Assembly (NCBI GenBank): GCA_947044405.1
Contig: CAMRHE010000157.1
Location: 1,448,501-1,512,500, forward strand
Direction: 5' to 3'
Origin: Leptodactylus fallax
Taxonomy: Eukaryota > Chordata > Amphibia > Anura > Leptodactylidae
DNA: 64,000 bases
Notes under the pieces: model-generated
Database searches by the model: none
Told to the model about the DNA's origin: nothing
The model's input: the letters and a program-made list of their open reading frames with translations, nothing else
In this document: piece after piece, positions 56,801-62,663 of the stretch
Position numbering within the stretch: position 1 is the stretch's first letter
Layout: each line of letters begins with the position of its first letter
Program-made: the position numbers and the translations under genes

Positions 56801-57940
56801 GAACCCCCCCCCCCCACACAATAATTTACTGAAAATAGAATTTAAAAAAATCTACAAATAGAAAATGAAAACAGATTAGAAAAAAAGAGTTATATTTCAC
56901 TATCTGATCTTAATAAATACAAACATTGGTGACACATTCCTTTTAAAGGCAGAAGACACACAGAAGATCTGTTCTCTCATATGTCTTTTTTTGATCAATA
57001 GCAGAGTAAGATTTTGGCACAGCTCATAAAACAAACATTCCCTAATAATTCCTTTAGAGGTATAGGAGAGCAGCAGGGGTGTAACTTGAGGGGGTGCAGA
57101 GGGTGCAGTCGCACCGGGGGCCCAGGAGCCTTAGGGGGCCCATAAACCAAGGAGACCCACAGATTACCCTAACCACACTAAGGTTGATTAAACTCCTTAG
57201 CACCCGTAACCATCACTATCAAGAATTCGCTCTAGGGATGAGGTAGGGGGCCCCAGACAAAAGATTGCATCGGGGCCCACAAGACTTTAGTTATGCCACT
57301 GGAGAGCAGAATTCCTGAATGTGTTATGCAAGGGATTTTACACTGACTGACAGTGAAGAATTTTAATGTGGAAAAAAAACTGAAAGTCCCAGTTCAGATC
57401 CAACATTTTAGGTTCTGTAATATATTTCTATAGTGATCTACATTTATTTCGGGGTAACTTTTCAGGTGTTGCTAACATAACACAGACTCTTAAATGGGCC
57501 TTTATTAAGCACATCTCCAATGGGCCTAACCATAATTTTGATTGTTCATAAGGCAATAACTAATGTAATATATACTGTGTATGATGCCAGCGGATCTGTG
57601 GTATAGCCTTCCAGGACTGGCTGAGTTTGGATCATAATTCCTGGGAACTCAAACAGGTATAAACACGTATAAACTCATACCTCATCCAGTGCAGACAGTA
57701 GCTCTGTGTGATCTCTGGGGAACATGTTGGATTTTTCTAAACGCTCTATGAGGTTATGCTTCCGACACGGCTTTAAGGCTAGAAGATGAATAAGCCACTC
57801 TTGAAGTGGTCTTCGCTCTCCATTCACTCGGTTGCATTTCTTGGCTGCTGGTGTTAAGAATACTGGAGGACGATGATTGGGTGAGGAGCTCTCAGTCCCA
57901 CACTCCATATTGTTCTTACTGGAGAGCTTAACACATTTAC
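37964..57940 (-). CDS. ELL3: ELL-family RNA polymerase II elongation factor, C-terminal 440 residues, probably ELL3
   Basis: Elongation factor that suppresses Pol II pausing and works in super and little elongation complexes in the nucleus (family knowledge). Exons on the - strand: 57940-57681, 55579-55455, 54067-53953, 52078-51637, 45500-45443, 40984-40813, 39210-39166, 38071-37964. Every junction has GT-AG sites and matching phase, and the eight join to 1325 nt ending in TAG at 37964. Seen in order: end of the ELL domain with LIHLLALKPCRKHNLIERL and VQKDWMGYTPEE; a charged Lys/His/Ser-rich linker with an acidic run ESSEEEEEDDWEEE; then the occludin/ELL domain with ADYF, QDQRKLYEDEFASDYTEYL, ILSEYKKFKK and CEYLHHKLSHIKHLILEYE at the end. 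ELL3 rather than ELL or ELL2 is inferred from its convergent position beside PDIA3, as in mammals. The first exons were not found by 64000. No break is visible. Exon 54067-53953 is the least certain. Confidence 0.9.
38160..38187. repeat. (TA)n microsatellite in ELL intron
   Basis: About 14 TA units beside the last ELL exon. Confidence 0.9.
38492..38706. repeat. GGTTCACATCTGCG palindromic MITE
   Basis: Left CTTGGTTCACATCTGCGCAC, right CGCAGATGTGAACCGAGCC. Holds a C run (38546-38558), GAAACCTAATCAGC and GACCCCATAGACTATAATGG. Full-length relative of 56363-56592. Confidence 0.7.
39166..39210 (-). CDS. ELL3: ELL 45-nt microexon
   Basis: MVENKILSEYKKFKK, flanked by AG and GTGAGG. Fifteen codons in phase 0 that fill the gap between GTVEHK and TYPGY exactly as ILQEY-K-I-K does in ELL and ELL2. 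Too short to stand out in ordinary frame scans. Confidence 0.9.
39609..39745. repeat. left half of a GGCTAAGGCCCCAC hairpin
   Basis: TTTAGGCTAAGGCCCCACAT, then CTGTAGGTATAATTGACATG. The right half is missing. Confidence 0.55.
39960..40343. mobile_element. TTAA-flanked element with CCCCTTCC ends
   Basis: TTAA at 39956-39959 and 40344-40347. Left CCCCTTCCTGCTGCAGG, right GATGTCGGGAAGGGG. 384 bp with a T run at about 40090-40110. No frame. Confidence 0.7.
40813..40984 (-). CDS. ELL3: ELL exon, start of occludin/ELL domain
   Basis: KYTTI then QDQRKLYEDEFASDYTEYL and HAKIGKVLERFMHLG, ending EHK before GTGAGA. Begins with one base completing a Ser codon from the previous exon. Strong match to the family pattern EQR-Y--DF-AEY-EYR-LHARI. 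Confidence 0.93.
41807..42184. mobile_element. Tc1/mariner-type MITE, copy B
   Basis: 378 bp, TA on both sides, ends CAGGTGCATCTCAATAAATT. Nearly identical over its whole length to copy A at 16810-17186, with only scattered substitutions. Lies in an ELL intron. Confidence 0.88.
42340..42605. repeat. large imperfect palindrome
   Basis: GTAGTTATCTATGCTGCTAG on the left is mirrored by CTAGCAGCATAGATAACTAC on the right, and GAGGGGACTCTAG by CTAGGAGTCCCCTC. Outer parts ACAGACCTGTACC and GTACAGGCCGGT pair less well. A stem of about 50 bp with a 60-base loop. Confidence 0.75.
43200..43560. repeat. degraded hairpin repeats in ELL intron
   Basis: GGGCTTGTTCACATAGGG at 43211 and GGCCAGGGGCACACAAG near 43430 look like ends of two decayed hairpin elements. 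TGGATTGGATTTCATAAAATCC near 43493 is a small stem. Confidence 0.35.
43561..45440. other. ELL intron, nothing recognised
   Basis: Ordinary AT-rich DNA without exon-like frames or transposon ends. Confidence 0.4.
45443..45500 (-). CDS. ELL3: ELL 58-nt exon
   Basis: Encodes KEELSESMPSSEEVADYF; the ADYF just before KYTTI corresponds to the PDYL-KY segment of ELL2. AG acceptor at 45501-45502, GTACAG donor. Lies next to the L1-like fragment that starts at 45555. Confidence 0.85.
45555..46800 (-). mobile_element. 5'-truncated L1/Tx1-like LINE, ORF2 C-terminus and 3' UTR
   Basis: The - strand frame from 46795 to 46151 holds the region after the reverse-transcriptase catalytic core. It includes a zinc-knuckle motif CWLCGSTVNSLFHIWWDC (C-X2-C-X8-H-X4-C), typical of the L1/Tx1 ORF2 C-terminus, then IPRHW. 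The reading shifts frame near 46150 and continues as SLMEWLQEFLLIRRMEVF in the frame starting at 46132. A pyrimidine-rich 3' UTR follows, ending in AATAAAACTTGATTAAAC-like sequence at 45555. The catalytic domain and ORF1 are absent, so the copy is dead. Confidence 0.8.
46974..47410. mobile_element. TTAA-type element, relative of 34670
   Basis: TTAA at 46970-46973, left AGAGGAACTTTTACC. Shares GGAATTTTTCTCTAGCCCC, AATGCTGTTAGT and GATTCTGAGCTCTGA with the element at 34670. The right end near 47405 is degraded. Confidence 0.6.
48081..48235. mobile_element. small TTAA-flanked hairpin element
   Basis: TTAA at 48077-48080 and 48236-48239. AGGGGTGTTCCAGTTAC on the left, GGAACTGGAACTCCCCT on the right, with AGGCTTAAAATAATAA mirrored by TTATTATTTTAAGCCTC. 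155 bp, almost wholly self-complementary. Confidence 0.8.
48380..48760. repeat. palindrome around 48.4-48.7 kb
   Basis: TTTGCAAATATAAATAATTA with AAAATCTTGCAGAGTTT at 48367-48405 is mirrored by AAACTCTGC-type sequence and TTAATTATTTATATTTGCAA at 48685-48710; both arms also border similar AAGTT/CTAGACAATG words. Arms about 45 bp, loop about 280 bp. Confidence 0.5.
48771..49210. mobile_element. TTAA-flanked element with AGGGAGTCTGTCAC ends
   Basis: TTAA at 48767-48770 and 49211-49214. Ends AGGGAGTCTGTCACC and GTGACAGACTCCCT; AGCATATTAAACCAG is mirrored by CTGGTTTACTATGC. 440 bp, no transposase. Confidence 0.85.
49215..51045. other. ELL intron with a weak repeat
   Basis: 50120-50470 contains GGAGGAGCTGTCACCTC, CCTGACATATCTGTT and, inverted later, AACAGACATGTCAGG, suggesting a degraded hairpin element. 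CAACTGGGCGTTA near 50270 pairs with ACCCAGTTGTC near 50358. No exon recognised. Confidence 0.45.
51046..51606. repeat. decayed minisatellite, about 31-bp unit
   Basis: Around 17-18 diverged units of the form GGCATTTGGGCATTCAGAAT followed by AATGGCACACT run from 51046 to about 51606. The array ends about 31 bases from the donor of the ELL linker exon (51637). Confidence 0.8.
51637..52078 (-). CDS. ELL3: ELL linker exon, 442 nt
   Basis: Starts Lys-Arg-Gln-Ala after TTTCAG. Rich in His, Lys, Ser and Gln, then an acidic run (EEEEEDDWEEE) and LMLERCLTSPE before GTAAGC. Such a disordered charged linker separates the two ELL domains. A decayed minisatellite begins about 31 bases after its donor. 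Confidence 0.88.
52134..53292. repeat. possible TTAA element interrupted by other DNA
   Basis: TTAA at 52130-52133 followed by AGGGGTTTTCCGGGCTC, and at 53293-53296 preceded by GTCTGGAAAACCCCT. Near the ends GAGTCATCAATATCAG and GGTCATCAATATTG are inverse-position counterparts, as are GTCTGACACCCAGG and GGGTGTCAGACCCC. The middle (52340-53100) is unrelated and may be a later insertion. Confidence 0.4.
52359..52542. repeat. 90-bp tandem duplication
   Basis: CAGATTAAATCAGAAGACTC at 52359 recurs as CAGATTAGATCAATAGACTC at 52449, with TATTTAAGGTGATATCTATA and CTGTTTGAAGTG in both copies. Each unit itself contains two related halves beginning with a CAGAT word. Confidence 0.75.
53579..53760. repeat. 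one-ended repeats in ELL intron
   Basis: TTTAAAGAGGACCTGTCATC at 53578 looks like a TTAA-element left end. CCAATATTTGGTGTGACCGC at about 53650 looks like part of another dispersed repeat. Confidence 0.35.
53766..53808. repeat. (TA)n microsatellite
   Basis: About 20 TA units in an ELL intron. Confidence 0.95.
53953..54067 (-). CDS. ELL3: ELL linking exon, 115 nt (proposed)
   Basis: Needed because the flanking exons do not match in phase: the one before ends with two bases, the one after starts in phase 0. This stretch is open for 38 codons in exactly that phase, begins after TTGTAG and ends at a consensus GTAAGT. It reads Arg-Arg-His-Gln-Arg-Ile-Ser-Ser-Ser-Gln-Asn and contains a GA run. Weak resemblance to the RKLNPSQN part of ELL2. 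No domain of its own. Confidence 0.65.
54690..54835. repeat. short palindrome
   Basis: ATCAGCTCTGATTCTCCATA at 54727 is the partial inverse of GGAGAATCAGAGCTATAAC at 54801. Stem about 17 bp. Confidence 0.55.
54921..55216. repeat. palindromic MITE, GGCTAAGGCCCCAC family
   Basis: CTAAGGCTAAGGCTCCACGT at the left, ACGTGGGACCTTAGCCTC at the right. Internal AAACGGAGTG and AATGAGATTTTGATTAATCG words. About 296 bp, with A runs. Confidence 0.7.
55455..55579 (-). CDS. ELL3: ELL exon with QKDWMGYTPEE
   Basis: VGCLSPKDGKYCLREDL then VQKDWMGYTPEERQHM, matching the end of the ELL N-terminal domain (VQKDWPGY). CAG acceptor, GTATGA donor, 125 nt. Confidence 0.92.
55700..56360. other. ELL intron, nothing recognised
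   Basis: AT-rich, without exon-like frames. TATTACTATTATTTATTATATATTT-type sequence near 56158 is simple AT-rich DNA. Confidence 0.35.
56363..56592. repeat. GGTTCACACCTGCG palindromic MITE
   Basis: ACGCTAGGTTCACACCTGCG at the left, GCGCAGGTGTGAACCCAGCC at the right. Contains CCGTTCGGGGGGTC / CCCCCGAACGG as an internal stem and GAAACCTAATCTGC. About 230 bp; the most complete of three copies in the window. Confidence 0.8.
56751..56942. mobile_element. small TTAA-flanked element
   Basis: TTAA at 56747-56750 and 56943-56946. AGGGAATGTGTTGCCAGA at the left and TGGTGACACATTCCTT at the right. About 192 bp with a C run (56804-56815). Confidence 0.7.
57074..57301. mobile_element. hAT-type MITE with 8-bp target duplication
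   Basis: Flanked by GAGAGCAG at 57066-57073 and again at 57302-57309. Ends CAGGGGTGTAACTTGAG and AGTTATGCCACTG form a short imperfect inverted repeat. Inside: GCACCGGGGGCCCAGGAGCC and GGGGGCCCATAA. 228 bp. Eight-base duplication and CAGGG-type ends fit the hAT superfamily. Confidence 0.85.
57681..57940 (-). CDS. ELL3: ELL exon with LIHLLALKP
   Basis: Starts with two bases completing a codon, then KCVKLSSKNN (family GKRVQIRK), a Ser/Pro/Arg linker, and RRPLQEWLIHLLALKPCRKH with LLSALDE at the end. GTATGA donor, TTATAG acceptor. First ELL exon found in the window. Confidence 0.92.
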
Positions 57941-57949
57941 CTATAAAAA

Positions 57950-58355
57950 TAGCAAATCTTTAGTTATATCTTATGTGTACACCCAAAATCAATTATTGCA
58001 TAACTTCACATAACCAACTCCTTGAAAACCCCATTACTAAATATGCCTATGGGAAGTACTACATTTCTATAAAGCTTTTGGGTTTTAGGATGTAGGGTAT
58101 ATTTCACTTCCCCATGTGCCAGCGGTGCAAGTGTCATTTGAGTTTCCGAAATTGAAGACAGTGAGCAACATGACAATTATTTTACTATCATCCATAAATG
58201 AAATATATCCTTGAGTTTTCATATTCTATGATGCTGTTAAAATCATATTTTTACGTGGTTTTGTTTTTGGGAAAACTGCATGTCACCAAAAGACTGCTAG
58301 ACTCAATTTTTTGAGCGATTTGAGGATTTTTTTTATTTTTGTGAATATGCATTTG
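57950..58355. other. stretch upstream of the first ELL exon found
   Basis: AT-rich, no exon recognised. Probably ELL intron. Confidence 0.35.
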
Positions 58356-58356
58356 T

Positions 58357-58560
58357 TTAGTTCATCAGTTCTAAACTGGTAGCACAAATCATTATGGCAT
58401 TAGACTGAATATACTGCACCACTTGTATCTCCAGTGTATTAAAGGCTAGGCCTTGCTTGATTTCCCATGTTGTTCTTCTGACCATCACCATAATATGCTT
58501 ACTTTTCTTACTTTCTTCAGCTTTTAACATGTTCCAACTCAACCAAGCACTTTCTCTCAT
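58357..58560 (-). other. unassigned 67-codon frame
   Basis: The frame has a non-repetitive, protein-like composition (TTWEIKQGLAFNTLEIQVVQ near its end) unlike most chance frames here. There is no promoter or clear splice pair, and I do not recognise the family. It may be a fragment of a processed pseudogene or retroelement, or chance. It does not fit the ELL N-terminal pattern. Confidence 0.25.
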
Positions 58561-58953
58561 CTAGTTCAAGGCTGTTCTATTCTGTCTTCATGGGAATTAC
58601 ACAGACTAGACAAACCCATTCCTCATGGTCATGTTCCTCCTATCTCTTCTGTAGTAAGTGACACAAAATGCAATGCACATACCAACTAGCAAAGTGTTAT
58701 GCTTATCTTATTGAAATATTTGTTAATCTCACTATCTGCCTCATGTCTATCTATCTCACATTTAATGTTTCTGTCACACAGTGGTTGTCACACATCCGAG
58801 GTGTGCGTGATCCTGCCACAAATACCTGACTGGCAAACTGATTGTAAACTCATTGTTGATAGTAATTGGCCATGTGGTTCACCAGAAACCATGTGGCCAT
58901 TAACAAGCAATAAGGGGGTAATAATCAGTTCATTTGCAAAGAAGGCCAACCAG

Positions 58954-58971
58954 GCTATCTATCTATCTATC

Positions 58972-59008
<37 letters not shown>

Positions 59009-59011
59009 CAT
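58954..59011. repeat. (CTAT)n microsatellite
   Basis: About 13 CTAT units with one missing pair near 58971. Likely length-polymorphic. Confidence 0.95.
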
Positions 59012-59044
59012 CCGTATTACATCTAAATCGAAATCTCTATCTAT

Positions 59045-59275
59045 GATGAAATCCAAAGTGAAAGTCCACAGAATGAACTAAGATGCTGCAAATCCAGAAT
59101 CCGCACTGCATGCCAATTTCCAAACATATATTTTCCTGCAGTGTGTGAATAAGATTTGCTAAATATCTTATCCACATTGCTGTTATTGTAATATGCTCCT
59201 GATCTTCCACCCACAAACCCCAATGGAAAATTTACAGATTATCCACTATATGTAAACATACCCCTATGCGTCTTA
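59045..59275. repeat. degraded hairpin repeat
   Basis: GCAGTGTGTGAATAAGATTTGC is mirrored by AATATCTTATCCACATTGC, a stem of the type seen inside the GGCTAAGGC hairpin family. Ends not clear. Confidence 0.4.
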
Positions 59276-60603
59276 GGCTTCTTAGCATGTAGATTACTGA
59301 CATGACTTAAGTGAATAGAGTGAATACATTACGTCTGATTCATATTCTGAATAAGCATCTGTTCTAGTGTTGAAGCACTGGCATTGACCACCCTTCTTTA
59401 AGATATTTTTTCAGGTATATGTTAACTTCAAAGACAGAAACAGCAGCTTTCATAGCTATTCGATTCCTACATATCAGGTTGCTAGGCTATTCATGCAGGA
59501 AAAGAATATCGATAAAGACAAACACACTAATTGGGCCCTGAAAAGAATAATTAGTGAGCAAGTGGAGGTGGGAGTAGTCTGCGCTAGCTAGAGGCTTGTT
59601 AGCTAATTCTCAGAAAGCAGGTGCACTCTGCCAAACCCCCAATGTCGCTCAGGTGAAACACCCCTCTGAGGATGGCAAAGACAGAGAGACTCTTAACCCT
59701 AACTTGTACCATGTGCAATGTGAAGACTGGCAATGCTGTCTACTGGTGAATGTATATCACATAAACAAAAATCAAGCATCTGAATGATGCCACAAAAGAG
59801 AACAGAAAAAAAATAATAAAAAAAAGGAAAATGTAAAAAAGTAAAATAATAACAACGAAAATCAGCATAACTGGCTGTTCTAGGTATAAAACCATAGTTG
59901 TTTGTGTATTGTTTTAATGTCAAATAGTGTACATGTAAATTTAAATTGTAGTACACATTTTTCACAATGTCTCCGTCTCTAGTATACTGATATGGTCCTT
60001 ACTAACAATCTCGCACCAGAGCACTTCCTCCAAGTTCTTGATTAGAATTTCTTCTATAACTAATGCTGTAGTTCAGTGCTGGTTATCTGCACTACAGCTC
60101 AGTTTACTCTGGGCTTTTTGGACATTTGTGGAGCACTTCAAATGTTGCTAGCATCTGCCAAAAACAGTAGTCAGACCATGGTTTAATTTAAATAATAATT
60201 AAAATGCAAGGCATATAACACAAGTAACATGTATATGTAGCAAAAAATAGCTTATCAAGTTGGGGTACTTTTTGCTTTACATCAGCAAAAAAAAAAAAAA
60301 ACACGCTCTAGGCTTTTCTTTGCTCACATAAAGAGTTACTGAGTAACTTTTGTGAGTGTAGTTGGACTCACACTGTTTGCCCCTGCACAATGGGACACCT
60401 TTATAAATAAATAAATAACCTTTTGCTGAAAATTTTTATTAAGCAAATTAAGCACAAATACTTAATATTAGCAAACACCACCTAAAATAATAGGTTAAAT
60501 GGTCACCTCCAAAAGTTCTTGAAGCAGGACTGAAAAGCCTCTAACTGATGGAGTTGCCCTCTAAAACTTTGCTCACATGTCCTTGCACACAACAGTAGCG
60601 CGT

Positions 60604-60990
60604 TTAAGAGAGTCTGTCAGCAGGAACATTTTTGTACTGTAGAGAACCTACACTGATTGCAATGAGAGCAGCGGTGCATATGCTTCCACCCTGGTTCAGC
60701 AGCTGTTCCCACAGCTAATATACACTTGATAAGGGTAGTTTTAAAGACAGAACAATGTGGTATATTCACACGTGTCAGATTCATTTTTGCGATGGAAAAC
60801 CTCTTCCATACAACTGAATGAGACTGCTTCTCCAGCATGCACATGGATAGTCACATAAATATCTGCTACAATTCTACCCTTAAAGTGGTTGGTCCAGAAA
60901 GTAAATTCAGCAGGACCTTTATCTTGCTCTACTTTCAACCTGAGCGCAGCCAGATCGAATGTGTGCGTGACTGGTGACGGTTGGCACCCC
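60604..60990. repeat. one-ended TTAA-type repeat
   Basis: Begins TTTAAGAGAGTCTGTCAGC, similar to the element at 48771. CTTCCATACAACTGAATGAG further right is of the kind found inside frog hairpin elements. An 83-codon - strand frame here is not taken as a gene. Confidence 0.35.
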
Positions 60991-61090
60991 ATTAATAATA
61001 ATACATTTTAGTTATATAGCGGCAACATATTACACAGCACTTTACAAATTGTAAAGTACAAACAAAATGAGACCTTAAAGAGTAATAAGT
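60991..61090. repeat. dispersed repeat fragment
   Basis: TTAGTTATATAGCGGCAACA followed by TATTACACAGCACTTTAC is a wording common in amphibian and fish genomic repeats (recalled, not searched). The family is not certain. Confidence 0.4.
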
Positions 61091-62660
61091 CAATATACAA
61101 ATGAATGCTAGGGCTAACAAGCTGCAGGATTCCTCCAGTATTGCAAATAATTAGCAGTACATGGTAAGATTATTCTTCAAAGCAGATTTAGGATACCTAT
61201 ACTTAGCTATCTCTTCCTTATCTTTTAAGTATACTATTATAACTACTTTGTCAGTCCTATAGGTTATATACGTCTGTTTGACCAAAGGTGTGCCTTATCT
61301 TTGAACCCCAACACTACAAATAAATACCAGTGTCCATGTTTAGTTTCCCAAGACCAGTGGGTCCTTGATATACGGGTGAGATGCAATATAGATGACTTTT
61401 TAATGTGTGGGAGCTGCATCACTTAGCCTTCCTTACATGCATCCACCACTGGTTAAAAAGCCTCTAACTAAGCTCCTGGATCAAGGTTCTAGGAAATCCT
61501 TCATATGAGCAGTTAAATCCTACGTGTGTCTATATTCATCACAGCTTGTACTTAATCCACTGAAGCTAGCCATATGAATTTTTAGCTTAGCAGGATGGCA
61601 GTAAATCCTCCATAGAAGGTGAAGGCTGTGCTAATATTGGCACTGAGACTGTACGAAAAACATATGTCTTAATTTCCCACTCATAAATGAATCATCAGTG
61701 GAAGGGATGAATGTACAGATGAGTAAAGTGCCGTATACCACATGGACTGCAATTACCTAGCCCTTACAGCAAACATGACTTCATTACAATAGATCTGCCC
61801 TGTAACACTGACACCTTATCCACTTACACCATACAAATGAAGGTATTCATTCAATATTGTAAGATGGGACTTGCACATTTGTTCATGTGATGCCTATTGC
61901 ATCTTTAGGAATGGTTAAATCCCACACAGGTAATATTACAGCTGGAACTGTCTATAAGCATTACCAGAAAAATTACTATAGGAATATATTGATGGGATTA
62001 TTAAATACAGAGAACATACTGGATGTTGCTGTGTTATCAAATGTAATAATCCTACCTGTGACACACAAGAAAAATCACTGCTGAGGCAAACCTAACGCTG
62101 CTCAAAACAAACACTATATAATAACTACAATATTATACAGGGGTCATGAAGTTTTAGAGAAAGCTCTCTAGAAGAATAAGCATACTGTATGTAGACTTTC
62201 AGACAAGGCTTTGGTGGGAAATACAAATACGTTTTTCTTGAAAAGGAACCTGATAATAAATCCAACAGCCCATCCAATGAGCTCATGTATCAAAAGTGTG
62301 ACCAAGGATTATAAAATAGCAACAAACATTAAATTGTTATAAAGGCATAATAAATAATGATATGATTATTAATATCCTAAGCTCCACAAAGAATAAGTAA
62401 CAAGTTACGTTCTACTTGTAAAATTTATATAGATGAGTTTCCTATGTCGTCATAGAGAAGGTGTGTGAAGGGAATAGCATTCATTTAGGAGTAGACCTAC
62501 AGGGTGCAATGAAAGTCTCCTTATTATGGAAAATATTTGTAAGTGAAAAAAGTTATAAGAACCAGCATTGTTCTGTAAATGGAAGGATTAAAAGGAAGGA
62601 TCAATACAAGGAAGGATTAAACTTCACCTTAGGGATTGTAGATAGAACACACACACATAC
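61091..62660. other. stretch without a recognised gene
   Basis: AT-rich DNA up to the third Tc1 element. No missing ELL N-terminal exon could be recognised on the - strand. Confidence 0.35.
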
Positions 62661-62663
62661 ATA

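Noticed and set aside
59699..59965. 88-codon - strand frame rich in Tyr and Phe
   Set aside because: Product of AT-rich simple sequence with A/T runs.
60741..60992. 83-codon - strand frame as an ELL N-terminal exon
   Set aside because: Does not follow the ELL N-terminal pattern and lies in repeat-like sequence.
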